From positions 49,628 through 113,627 of the forward strand of contig JAFRRP010000033.1 of NCBI GenBank assembly GCA_017428085.1: DNA of 64,000 nt, written 5' to 3'. The DNA comes from Clostridia bacterium (lineage in GTDB: Bacteria > Bacillota > Clostridia > Oscillospirales > Acutalibacteraceae). The notes beneath the pieces are model-generated. The model was not told the origin of the DNA. It did no database searches and worked only from the letters and a program-made list of their open reading frames with translations. Position 1 is the stretch's first letter. Every line of letters starts with the position of its first letter. Positions 36,466 through 44,802 of this stretch are shown here, piece after piece. Made by a program: the position numbers and the translations under genes.

Positions 36466-37740
36466 CTAAACGACAGCCTGTGCTGTTTCAGCCAATACAG
36501 GCTGCATGCTTTTTTTCTTTCTCCATTTCAGCATCAGCGCAAGCAAAACCCAAAACGCGCCGGTGTACCAGAAAGAATTTGAGAAAACCAATTTAAAGGA
36601 CGTAACGAAAAATGTAATAAAAATGACCTGCTGAAAACTATCGGTACAATTGCGATACAGATCAATGATACCTTTCGTCAATAAGATCAATATAACGGAG
36701 CCGCCCAAATAGCCGAACGAAACAAGGATCTCCAAAAACAGATTGTGCGAATATCCCCATCTGAATTTCCGACCTATAACAGGTCGATCGCCGTAAACGC
36801 CCCATCCGAACGGCCCTCCGTTCTTGATCATACCCCAGACGGTCTTATATATCGTTTCCCGCCCGTTACTGTTTGAGAAGGAACCGGTAAGCAAAGAACT
36901 GATCGTTCTTGAATTGATACCTAAAGACGTCAGCAACTTGACTCCTAAACTGACAACCGCCTGATAATAAAACACAAACAGGATCCCGACCGCCAACAAC
37001 AGTAGGAATAAGACTAAAATGTACTGCCGTCTTCGGGATGCCATCTTGTGCCACTGGAAAGGCAACATCAGGGGAAACATCGCGATCGGCCACAGAATGG
37101 CGCCGCGTGATCCGCCCATCAGGATCGCGTAAATCCCGATCAAAAAAGGAAGATAATACCTTTTTTTTCCATTGATAAACGCATAGGAACCGAAAAAAGC
37201 CGTCGGGAACAGCATATCATACCCATACTCAAGATTGTATGCGCTGTGTACTTCCTCTCCGTTGACGTCATTGATGATCCAATACCCGCGCCTGACAGAT
37301 GAAATATACCGCAGGAGATAAAAAATCCACAGGATAAAACAAACAAGCTTTAAGTTCCGGACTATTTTCTCATTGTCGTTGCTCAACCATATAATCAAAA
37401 ACGCCCAAATACCGGTCACCGGCGTCAAAAACGCGGGAACAATTCCGTATGTATCATGTAAAAACCAGTTTTTGTACTCCGGATGGATCAGGTAAGTCGC
37501 CGAAAACAGGACGACGACCCCGGCATACAGTAAAAACGGCGGAAGTAACTGGTTTATGCTGCACTTAAAAAGACAAAGGATAATCAAACCGACCAGCAGG
37601 ACATAAAACATCAACTCGCTTATGTCGCGGCCGAGGACAACCGACAGCACCAGAATACACACAAGATTCAGAAAGTACAGAAGGAAAACGAGATCTTCTA
37701 TTGATATAGAATTAAAGGACAGATTAAATTTCAGCTTCAC
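36466..37740 (-). CDS. Wzy-like polymerase / O-antigen ligase family protein
   Basis: 424 residues, strongly hydrophobic with about 10 to 12 membrane segments. It has a large extracytoplasmic loop holding SSLLTGSFSNSNGRETIYKT and the family-typical FGWGVYGDRP with GYSHNLFLEILVSFGYLGG, preceded by ILMGGSRGAILWP. These match the Wzy_C / O-antigen ligase superfamily. It either polymerises repeat units or ligates the glycan. The GTG start at 37740 is set by AGAGGAG seven bases upstream; longer readings lack a ribosome site. It is among the most A/T-rich genes of the locus. Confidence 0.85.
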   Translation of the reverse strand: MKLKFNLSFNSISIEDLVFLLYFLNLVCILVLSVVLGRDISELMFYVLLVGLIILCLFKCSINQLLPPFLLYAGVVVLFSATYLIHPEYKNWFLHDTYGIVPAFLTPVTGIWAFLIIWLSNDNEKIVRNLKLVCFILWIFYLLRYISSVRRGYWIINDVNGEEVHSAYNLEYGYDMLFPTAFFGSYAFINGKKRYYLPFLIGIYAILMGGSRGAILWPIAMFPLMLPFQWHKMASRRRQYILVLFLLLLAVGILFVFYYQAVVSLGVKLLTSLGINSRTISSLLTGSFSNSNGRETIYKTVWGMIKNGGPFGWGVYGDRPVIGRKFRWGYSHNLFLEILVSFGYLGGSVILILLTKGIIDLYRNCTDSFQQVIFITFFVTSFKLVFSNSFWYTGAFWVLLALMLKWRKKKSMQPVLAETAQAVV

Positions 37741-37942
37741 TTTTAAGCTCCTCTTACAGTAACCCGAACGATCGGTCTGACCGTTCCGAAGCCTCACATG
37801 CAGGTAAACACCCCTGAAAGCACATAAACGTCGATCTATCGCAAAGCGCTGCCGTCCCGGCAATGCCGCAGATCACGGGACCAACGCTGAATAGCCGCAA
37901 GCAATCAAAGCATCACAGTCGGGAAAACGCACTTTCCCGGCA

Positions 37943-38185
37943 TTATTCCATGCTGATCCCCATTTTTTCCAGGATCTTTTTCCCGTTCTCATAGGAACCG
38001 TAATGCAGGATATCTTCCGATTCGAACATTACGTCGAAAGCGTCTTCCAGCTCCGAGATAAGGGAAAGATGAGCGACGGAATCCCACTGGGGGACCGCTT
38101 TAAAGGTAAAGCTTTCGTTTAAGACAGCTTCGTTGACGCCGAGCACGTCCATAAACACTTTATTATATTTCTCTGAATTTGACAT
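37943..38185 (-). CDS. Acyl carrier protein 2
   Basis: 80 residues. The phosphopantetheine attachment motif is VPQWDSVAHLSLI with serine S36; the helix-2 pattern and acidic character (ELEDAFDVMFESEDI) are typical of carrier proteins. It differs greatly from ACP 1 and from housekeeping AcpP (DSLD motif), which suggests a dedicated partner. Ribosome site GGGAG before ATG 38185. Separated from ACP 1 by a strong hairpin (38217-38276) and from the Wzy gene by 202 bases in which I see no gene. Confidence 0.92.
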   Translation of the reverse strand: MSNSEKYNKVFMDVLGVNEAVLNESFTFKAVPQWDSVAHLSLISELEDAFDVMFESEDILHYGSYENGKKILEKMGISME

Positions 38186-38216
38186 AAGTCAATCTCCCTT
38201 CTAATCACCGTTTGCG

Positions 38217-38276
38217 CTTCGGAACGAAGCCGGAAGAAGGAGAGACTCGCTTCTTCCGTCTTCGCAGGCTCCGAAG
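38217..38276 (-). promoter_or_regulatory. Large intercistronic hairpin between the two ACP genes
   Basis: Arms 38225-38239 and 38250-38264 form a 15-bp stem with one mismatch around a 10-base loop. An outer 7-bp stem (38217-38223 with 38270-38276, CTTCGGA/TCCGAAG) extends it. No T tract follows on the minus strand, so it is more likely an mRNA-stability or processing element than a terminator. Confidence 0.6.
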
Positions 38277-38295
38277 AGCACGCCTTCGCCTGTTT

Positions 38296-38520
38296 TCAGG
38301 CGTTCTCCATCAATTTCAGAATGTCGGCAACCGTTTCAAAGCCCTTGATCACGTCGCCGGTCAGCTTTACGCCGAATTCATCGTCCATCAGCACGATAAG
38401 GGAAAGCTTCGCCATGGAGTCATACTCGTCCACGTCGGCAAGCACGGTGTCGGCGGTCAGAGTGCCTTCGTCCAATTCCCAGGTTTCTTCCAGCATTGCG
38501 ATTTTTTCCTGATCAGTCAT
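38296..38520 (-). CDS. Acyl carrier protein 1
   Basis: 74 residues with ADVDEYDSMAKLSLIVLMDDEF; serine S35 is the phosphopantetheine site. AGGAGG precedes ATG 38520. It directly follows the third KASIII gene (29-base gap), which is the expected place for the carrier of a small fatty-acid-type assembly line. Together with ACP 2 it should be activated by the transferase at 24562. Confidence 0.93.
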   Translation of the reverse strand: MTDQEKIAMLEETWELDEGTLTADTVLADVDEYDSMAKLSLIVLMDDEFGVKLTGDVIKGFETVADILKLMENA

Positions 38521-38549
38521 GTCTTTAACCTCCTGTTTTTTTGATAATA

Positions 38550-39620
38550 TTACACCTGATCATCCAGGTTGTAACCGTCTTTGTAATAAGCGTCCGTATG
38601 GACCAGCGGAAGGATATCTGCAGCCGCAATCTCCAGCGCACACGTCGCCCAGGAAAGGCCCACGCCGAAGCCGCAGCAAAGCGCCTTGACCGTCCTGTCG
38701 TCTTCCGTTTCGCCGTACTTGTCCACCAGTGAGATCGGGATGGAAGAGGAAGAGGTATTGCCGAAACGGTCCATCGAGACCAACATCTTCTCCTCCGGGA
38801 ATTCCGATTTCTTTGCCACGCGCTTCATGATCATCAGATTGGCCTGGTGCAGCACAAGACAATCGTAGTCGTCCGGCGTGGTCCCGGTCTTCGCCATAAA
38901 GTCGTTCAGCTGCTTCGGCGCTTCCGCCGTGGCGAAATTGAATACGGCGATGTCATCCATTACCACGTAATGCGTTCTGCCGTCCGGGGAATCCGGATTC
39001 CTCCATGAGCCGTAAGGGGAAATGATCGCCTTGTAGCCACTGCCGTCCGTCTGGGAAAGGAACTGCAGCCGGCCGCCCTCCGTCTTTTCCATCAGCGTAG
39101 CCGTTCCGGAATCGCCGAAGAGCCAGTTGCCCGAATGTCCTTCCCTCTGCTTGCGCCGCGTGCTGAACTCTCTGGCGGAAGAATCCCCCGCCAGAAGCAG
39201 CCCGTATTTCACGGCGGTATTGCTGAGCAGGCTGGCAAGCACGTTCAGACCGTAGACGAACCCGGAGCAACCGAGATTGACGTCAAAGCAAATGCACTCC
39301 TTCGGCAGACCGAGCCGGTACTGCAGGACGCACGCCGAAGCGGGCAGGCGGTAATCGCCGGTCTGTGTCACAAAAACCAGCACGCCTATCTCTTTTTTGT
39401 CGATCTGTTTTTCTTCCAGCAGCTTTTCCGCGGCGGCAAAGCAAAAATCAGCCGTGGTCTGTCTGGGGGACGCCGAATAGCGCCCCGACACGCCGGTTTT
39501 TTTGATAAAGCGCTGTACCGTGGCTTCATCCTCATCTGAGAGATCGCTGATGGAATCCCACTCCGGGGATACCGCCGCGGCCATACCGATCACTTTAACG
39601 TTATTGATTTCTGTAAACAT
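38550..39620 (-). CDS. KASIII-type ketosynthase C (FabH-like)
   Basis: 356 residues, thiolase fold. Catalytic residues are all present: cysteine C118 in DVNLGCSGFVYGL, histidine H258 in LVLHQANLMIMK, asparagine N288 in RFGNTSSSSIP. It condenses malonyl-ACP with an acyl primer by decarboxylative Claisen reaction. It has a C-terminal extension of roughly 25 residues (ending KDGYNLDDQV) not found in E. coli-type FabH. One of three KASIII copies interleaved with three SDR genes; nine bases separate it from SDR C. Confidence 0.92.
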   Translation of the reverse strand: MFTEINNVKVIGMAAAVSPEWDSISDLSDEDEATVQRFIKKTGVSGRYSASPRQTTADFCFAAAEKLLEEKQIDKKEIGVLVFVTQTGDYRLPASACVLQYRLGLPKECICFDVNLGCSGFVYGLNVLASLLSNTAVKYGLLLAGDSSAREFSTRRKQREGHSGNWLFGDSGTATLMEKTEGGRLQFLSQTDGSGYKAIISPYGSWRNPDSPDGRTHYVVMDDIAVFNFATAEAPKQLNDFMAKTGTTPDDYDCLVLHQANLMIMKRVAKKSEFPEEKMLVSMDRFGNTSSSSIPISLVDKYGETEDDRTVKALCCGFGVGLSWATCALEIAAADILPLVHTDAYYKDGYNLDDQV

Positions 39621-39629
39621 GCACGCCTC

Positions 39630-40394
39630 CTAACACGTGGTAAGACCGCCGTCCACCGGCATCGTGATCCCCGTGATAAACCGCGCGGCCGGGCTGATCA
39701 GAAACGCGATCGCGTTGGCGATATCCTGCGTCTGCGCAATCCCCAGGTACTGGCGGGAAGTCAGCTCCCGGTTCGTATCGCTGTCCTCGCCGTATTTTTC
39801 CACGAATTTGGCGTAAAGCTCCGTGGCGGTCATTGCCGGCGCTACGGTATTGATGCAGATCTCCTTCTCCGCCAGCTCCTTCGCCATACATCTCACAGCG
39901 GAATCCATGGCGGACTTGGAGGACGAATAGATGGATTTCGATTTGTCGCCGCGCAGCGACGCGCAGGAGGAAACGCCGACGATCCTTAAACCTGGGTTGA
40001 ATCTTCCCTTCCGCGCTACCTGACGGACCATTTCAAAAAATCCGAAGAAATTGACGTTAAAGGTATTCAGCACCTTTTCCGGCTTGGACTGCATCAACGG
40101 AAGAGCCGTACCGAGGCCTGCCGAATACACCATGCCGTCCAACGGACCGTGCTTTTCCACAATGCCCTTGATCAGGCCCTCGATGGCATCCAGCTTGCTC
40201 ACGTCGGCGTAATACGCGGCATGTCCGTCGCCGGACAGCTCCGTCAGGGCCTGCATGACCTGTTCCTCGTCGATGGCGACCAGCACGAGCTTGGCGCCGA
40301 GGTTGCTTAAAGTGATAGCCGTTTTCTTTCCGATGCCGGAAGAAGCGCCGACCACCAGGATTCTGCGGTCTGTCAAATCGATAAGATTATACAT
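39630..40394 (-). CDS. SDR ketoreductase C
   Basis: 254 residues. Cofactor loop VVGASSGIGKKTA, the YSAGLG block (in place of the usual NNAG), and the catalytic set with a serine in GVSSCASLRG plus IYSSSKSAMD. C-terminal RFITGITMPVDGG is FabG-like. The three SDRs at 39.6, 41.5 and 42.3 kb share the rare pattern of Arg/Gln-Tyr-Leu/Met-Gly-x-x-Gln/Glu-x-x-Asp/Glu-x-Ala-Asn-Ala/Thr near the end and form one subfamily. Expected to reduce the 3-ketoacyl product of a neighbouring KASIII to a 3-hydroxyacyl chain. Confidence 0.87.
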   Translation of the reverse strand: MYNLIDLTDRRILVVGASSGIGKKTAITLSNLGAKLVLVAIDEEQVMQALTELSGDGHAAYYADVSKLDAIEGLIKGIVEKHGPLDGMVYSAGLGTALPLMQSKPEKVLNTFNVNFFGFFEMVRQVARKGRFNPGLRIVGVSSCASLRGDKSKSIYSSSKSAMDSAVRCMAKELAEKEICINTVAPAMTATELYAKFVEKYGEDSDTNRELTSRQYLGIAQTQDIANAIAFLISPAARFITGITMPVDGGLTTC

Positions 40395-40416
40395 ATTTTC
40401 CTCCTGTCAACATCTG

Positions 40417-41478
40417 TCATTCATCCGGATAGTCGTCGTCGTAACGGTCTTTGCCGTAGGTCAGCGGAAGGATATCCTTCGTGTTGATCGTGACCTCCAT
40501 CACGCCCCACGAAAGACCCACACCGTAACCGCTCGTCAGCAGGCGGACCTCTTTGTTCTCATCGCAGCTTCCGTATTTGTCGACGATCGTCAGCGGAACG
40601 GAAGCGCCGCTGGTATTGCCGAACCGATCGAGGGAAACAGGCACCTTTTCCATCGGCATGCCGACGCGCTTGGCAATATTCTTGATGATCATCATGTTGG
40701 CCTGATGGAGCACCAGGTCGTCATAACCATCTATTTCAGCGCCGAGCTTGGTAAGATATTCTTCGACCAGAGCAGGCACTTCGTTGATGGTAAAATTGAA
40801 CACAGCGATATCATCGCTGGGGATGCTTTCGGGCCCCACCGGATGCTTCCATGCGTTATAGGGCGTTGAAAGGGCTTTGTGCCCGGTGCCGTCGCTCATC
40901 AGCGCCGACGTCAGGCGGCTCGCGTCGTCCTTTTCCAACAGGGTCGCCGAACTGGCGTCGCCGAACAGAAGCGTTGTGTTGGAGCTTCTCTGATCGACGC
41001 CAAGGCCTTTTCTGCTTCTTGCCAGGGTATCGCCCACAAGCACCAGCGCCTTTTTGGCGTCGGACGCCATCAACATGCCTGCCGCCAGAGAAACGCCGTA
41101 AACGAAACCGGAGCACCCGAGATTGACGTCGAAAGCGAGGCAGCTTTTGCTCAACCCCAATCTTTTGTGCAGCACAAGCGCCGTGGAAGGCGTACGGTAA
41201 TCCGGATTTTGCGTGACGTTGATCAACACGCCGATCTCCTCGGGCGTATACTTTCCCGCCGCCTCGATCTGTTTGGCCGCCGTATAAGAAAAGTCAGCCG
41301 CCGTCTGGTCCATCCCGCATTTGTGCTTTCCGGCGATACCGGTCTTTTTGATGAACGATTTTACAAACTTGGGGTCCTCGTTCGGATCGTCCGCCATGGC
41401 GGCGATGTCGACTCTGCCTTCCGGCACGGACGCCGCGATACAGGCAATTCTGATTCCTTCGTAGTTGCTGAATACCAT
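40417..41478 (-). CDS. KASIII-type ketosynthase B (FabH-like)
   Basis: 353 residues with the full catalytic set: C122 in DVNLGCSGFVYGV, H258 in LVLHQANMMIIK, N288 in RFGNTSGASVP. It is closest in layout to KASIII C, sharing FIKKTGIAG, VTQNPDYRTPSTA and a C-terminal tail ending DRYDDDYPDE. Nineteen bases from SDR B. Likely to accept the product of an earlier condensation rather than acetyl-CoA only, but primer preference cannot be read from sequence. Confidence 0.92.
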   Translation of the reverse strand: MVFSNYEGIRIACIAASVPEGRVDIAAMADDPNEDPKFVKSFIKKTGIAGKHKCGMDQTAADFSYTAAKQIEAAGKYTPEEIGVLINVTQNPDYRTPSTALVLHKRLGLSKSCLAFDVNLGCSGFVYGVSLAAGMLMASDAKKALVLVGDTLARSRKGLGVDQRSSNTTLLFGDASSATLLEKDDASRLTSALMSDGTGHKALSTPYNAWKHPVGPESIPSDDIAVFNFTINEVPALVEEYLTKLGAEIDGYDDLVLHQANMMIIKNIAKRVGMPMEKVPVSLDRFGNTSGASVPLTIVDKYGSCDENKEVRLLTSGYGVGLSWGVMEVTINTKDILPLTYGKDRYDDDYPDE

Positions 41479-41497
41479 TTGTTCTACTCCTTTACAA

Positions 41498-42262
41498 TCA
41501 ACATGAGGTAAAACCGCCGTCTACCGGCAATTCGATTCCGGTAATCATTCTGGACGCAGGGGACAGCAGAAAAATGACGGCATTGGCAACGTCCACCGGT
41601 TCGTTCATTCCAAGATAATTCCTCCCCACCTTTTTAGCGCCCGGCTCCTGCTCCAGATTTCCTTTGAGTTCCAAATGAGCGCGGTACATTTCTGTGTTGG
41701 TCGGCCCGGGCAAAATCGTATTGACACGGATTCCCTTGGGAGCAAGCTCTCTTGCCATACATCTCATCGCGCCGTTCATGGCGGCTTTTGAGGCACCGTA
41801 AGCAGACTGTGCGATCGTTCCGCAGTTAGCGGTAGAGGACGATAACGCAACGATGCTCATTCCTTCATGATACCGGCCTTTTTTGGTCATGACCCTGACC
41901 AATTCAAAAAAAGAATAAAAATTGACCGTCATGATATTATGAAGACGTGCGTATTTATAATTGCCGAAGGGAAGATCCTCCGTAATACCGGCACATTGTA
42001 CAAAACCGTCAAACGGTCCTGCTTCCTGGATAATCCGCTTCACTTTCTCTTCAAGGCTTTCGATATCTGCCAGATCGACCTCATACGCATGATGCCCTTG
42101 GCCGACAGCCTGTGACAGGGTATCGGAGAGGCGTTCCGCGTTGCGGTCAAGCATCGATACCTTCGCCCCGATTTTGCTTAACTGAAGGGCGGTTTCACGG
42201 CCGATCCCCGAAGACGCCCCCGTAACCAGAATGTGTTTTCCGCTTAAATTCAAATAATCCAT
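41498..42262 (-). CDS. SDR ketoreductase B
   Basis: 254 residues. VTGASSGIGRETA, QCAGITEDLP, catalytic serine in ALSSSTANCGT and the AYGASKAAM block, and C-terminal RMITGIELPVDGG. It is a paralogue of SDRs A and C with the same length and motif order. Thirteen bases separate it from SDR A upstream, and nineteen from KASIII B downstream, so each KASIII of the run has an adjacent reductase. Confidence 0.87.
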   Translation of the reverse strand: MDYLNLSGKHILVTGASSGIGRETALQLSKIGAKVSMLDRNAERLSDTLSQAVGQGHHAYEVDLADIESLEEKVKRIIQEAGPFDGFVQCAGITEDLPFGNYKYARLHNIMTVNFYSFFELVRVMTKKGRYHEGMSIVALSSSTANCGTIAQSAYGASKAAMNGAMRCMARELAPKGIRVNTILPGPTNTEMYRAHLELKGNLEQEPGAKKVGRNYLGMNEPVDVANAVIFLLSPASRMITGIELPVDGGFTSC

Positions 42263-42275
42263 TTCTTACTTCTCC

Positions 42276-43037
42276 TTATCCCTGTGACATACCGCCATCG
42301 ATCAGGATAGAGGTGCCCGTTATCGTTTTCGCTGCGTCACTCAACAAAAAGGCGATGGTGTTGGCGACTTCGATCGGCTCCGTAACGCCCATGTACTGTT
42401 TTTCATGGATCTCCTGCATCTCAAACGTATCCGGATAACGTTCGATGTACGCCTGATACATCCAAGTATTCACCCAACAGGGCACAATGGAATTGACGCG
42501 GATCTTCTTTTTCTTCAAGTCGCAGACCAGACACCGGATGGCGCCGTCAAGCCCCGCCTTGGAAGCGCTGTAGGCAACCTTGGACTGCTTTCCCTGAATA
42601 CTGGCGGTAGAGGAGATCGCCACAATACTGCCCTCATCCTCAAAACAACCCTTTTTTGTAATACACCGCACAATTTCGATGAAAGAGAACAAATTCGCGT
42701 CCATAACTCTGATCATGTCCTCTCTCTTTGTCATCTTCAGCGGACGCATCATTGCGATCCCGGCGCAATGGGCAAATCCGTGGAACGACCCGCACTCGCT
42801 TGTGATCCGCTTAATCAGGCCCTCGATCCCGTCCACGTCGTTCAGGTCAAAGGTATACATTGCGTGGCCGTCGCCCTCCAACATACCGAAAGTCCGCTGC
42901 AGCGCCTCTTCTTTCATATCGCATAGCACCACCTTGGCGCCGAGTTTGCTGAGCTGGACCGAAGTCGCGCTGCCCATCCCGCCGGCAGCGCCGGTAACCA
43001 GAATTCTTTTTCCGGTCAGATCCATTGGATTAATCAT
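42276..43037 (-). CDS. SDR ketoreductase A
   Basis: 253 residues. VTGAAGGMGSATS cofactor loop, HCAGIAMMRP, catalytic serine in AISSTASIQG and the AYSASKAGLD block, C-terminal KTITGTSILIDGG. Paralogue of SDRs B and C. Fifteen bases downstream of KASIII A. Three such SDRs with three KASIII genes and no dehydratase points to chains whose hydroxyl groups are kept. Confidence 0.87.
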   Translation of the reverse strand: MINPMDLTGKRILVTGAAGGMGSATSVQLSKLGAKVVLCDMKEEALQRTFGMLEGDGHAMYTFDLNDVDGIEGLIKRITSECGSFHGFAHCAGIAMMRPLKMTKREDMIRVMDANLFSFIEIVRCITKKGCFEDEGSIVAISSTASIQGKQSKVAYSASKAGLDGAIRCLVCDLKKKKIRVNSIVPCWVNTWMYQAYIERYPDTFEMQEIHEKQYMGVTEPIEVANTIAFLLSDAAKTITGTSILIDGGMSQG

Positions 43038-43052
43038 CGGTTTACTCCTTTT

Positions 43053-44144
43053 TTATAACATTTCCGGGGTGATTTTTCCCTCTTTGTAGTAATCGACCGT
43101 TTCCTCAATGGGGAACACGTTTTCCATATCAATGGATAGGCCGGTGACTCCCCAGGAAAGCCCTATGCCGAATCCGCACATCAGCACCTTTTTTACATCC
43201 TTCCCGTTTTCTCCGTAGGCGTCGCACAGGGTAAGAGGGATGGAGATGCCGCCCGTATTTCCGTAGCGGTCAAGGGAAACCGGCACCGCTTCTTTGGACA
43301 GCTTCAGCTTCCGGGTGATCTGCTTGATAATGAACTCATTGGCCTGATGGAACACAAACGCGTCATAATCATCGGCACCTGTACCCGTATACGCCAGATA
43401 ATCGTTCAGCGCCTTCGGGACGTCAGTAATGGAAAAGGAAAAAACGGACGTCCCATCCATGTAGATGTCATACAGAGAGCGCTCGATACCGTCGCTGCAC
43501 ATGAACCGCTCGCGGCCGGGATACATATCCCGGAAGCCGCCCGCCGGAAGAATGATGGCCTTGTACCTGGAACCGTCGCTGCGGAGCAGCGTGGTCACTT
43601 GAGATCGGTCATCCGTTTTTTTCAGGAGGATCGCCGCGCCGGCGTCGCCGTACATCATGACGATCGATTTGTCGTGCGGGTCCACCAGCTTGGAAGCGGT
43701 CTCTCCCATCAGCAGCAGTCCGTACTCCCGGTCCGAAGCGGTCAGCATGCTCATTGCCGTCTGAAGACCGTAGATAAACCCGGAACACCCGAGATTGATC
43801 TCCATACAGGAGCAGTCGACGGGCAGCTCCAACCGTTTCTGCACAACGCTTGCGCTGGAAGGACGCCTGTAATCCGGCGACTGTGTGACAAGCAGCATCA
43901 GACCGATCTCACTGCGATCGATCTTTATTTTACCGAACAAGCTCTCGGCGGCGGCCGTCGCCAGATCGCCGGCCGTCTGCTCCGGCAGAGCCTTGTACAT
44001 TGCCTTGATGCCGGTACCGGCCGAAAATTTTGCCGGGATCTCATCACCGAAAACCGCGGAAAAGCTTTCGACGGTCACCCTGTTTTGGGGGACCACGCAA
44101 GAGATTCCTGCGATTTCAATTCCTTTATTCTTATAAAACGACAT
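43053..44144 (-). CDS. KASIII-type ketosynthase A (FabH-like)
   Basis: 363 residues. C120 in EINLGCSGFIYGL, H266 in FVFHQANEFIIK, N296 in RYGNTGGISIP. It is the most divergent of the three copies, with an extra stretch around residues 205-230 (RDMYPGRERFMCSDGIERS). C-terminal tail ends VDYYKEGKITPEML. First KASIII in transcription order and closest to FabD, so a role in the first condensation is a reasonable guess. Confidence 0.92.
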   Translation of the reverse strand: MSFYKNKGIEIAGISCVVPQNRVTVESFSAVFGDEIPAKFSAGTGIKAMYKALPEQTAGDLATAAAESLFGKIKIDRSEIGLMLLVTQSPDYRRPSSASVVQKRLELPVDCSCMEINLGCSGFIYGLQTAMSMLTASDREYGLLLMGETASKLVDPHDKSIVMMYGDAGAAILLKKTDDRSQVTTLLRSDGSRYKAIILPAGGFRDMYPGRERFMCSDGIERSLYDIYMDGTSVFSFSITDVPKALNDYLAYTGTGADDYDAFVFHQANEFIIKQITRKLKLSKEAVPVSLDRYGNTGGISIPLTLCDAYGENGKDVKKVLMCGFGIGLSWGVTGLSIDMENVFPIEETVDYYKEGKITPEML

Positions 44145-44169
44145 GTCCTGCCTTTCCTCCGTGGCGTTT

Positions 44170-44802
44170 CTATATGGGTTTATGTAATATAAAGCTCTTA
44201 AAATGGCCGGGCCGGATCCTGGTGCCGTCGGGGATCGCTTCGATTCGTTCCCGCCCGATCGTTTCCCACATTTTTCTGCTGCCGCCCGGCATACGCAGCT
44301 CGATCTCCGTGTTCTCCATCAGACTGTCCCCGGAGAAAAAGTCCTTTCCGTCCAGCATCATACCGATACTGCCCTGCGAGTGGCCGGGGATCTCGAAGCA
44401 TTCCAGTAAATGTCCCTGCCAGCGCAGCTCCGTTTTCTCTTCAAACGTCAGGTCCGCCTCGCAGGCATATGCGGGATCGACCGCCGGGATCCCGGAAAGC
44501 TTGACCCACGTCTGCAGCTCACAGAACTCTCTGAAGTGGCAGGCAAGATTTTTTTTCGGGTTCCGGATGTTTTTCGCGCAGGCTTTGCTGCAGAAAACCG
44601 GAGCGCCTGTCGCTTCTTTCCAGAGATTGACGCCGGAAATATGGTCGTAGTGCTCGTGCGTCAAAAGAATGTAATCGATCTTCAGTCCCTGCGCCGGCGC
44701 CGTATCCGCGAAGGGATCGATCACAAGGGCATGTCCCTCCTCCGCGACCAGATACATATTCGAAGACAGCAAGCCCGACTCGTATCTCCTGATCTCGATC
44801 AA
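44170..44802 (-). CDS. Metallo-beta-lactamase-fold hydrolase
   Basis: 210 residues from a TTG start. Zinc-ligand motifs are complete: LTHEHYDHISG (HxHxDH), IPGHSQGS, FFSGDSLM and RPGHFKS. The plan is glyoxalase-II-like, a group that often cleaves thioesters. The start is set by GGAGG ten bases before TTG 44802, which overlaps the FabD stop codon (TTGA). A longer reading would run backwards through fabD. In this context a thioesterase that releases or edits acyl chains is plausible, though not shown. Confidence 0.82.
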   Translation of the reverse strand: MIEIRRYESGLLSSNMYLVAEEGHALVIDPFADTAPAQGLKIDYILLTHEHYDHISGVNLWKEATGAPVFCSKACAKNIRNPKKNLACHFREFCELQTWVKLSGIPAVDPAYACEADLTFEEKTELRWQGHLLECFEIPGHSQGSIGMMLDGKDFFSGDSLMENTEIELRMPGGSRKMWETIGRERIEAIPDGTRIRPGHFKSFILHKPI

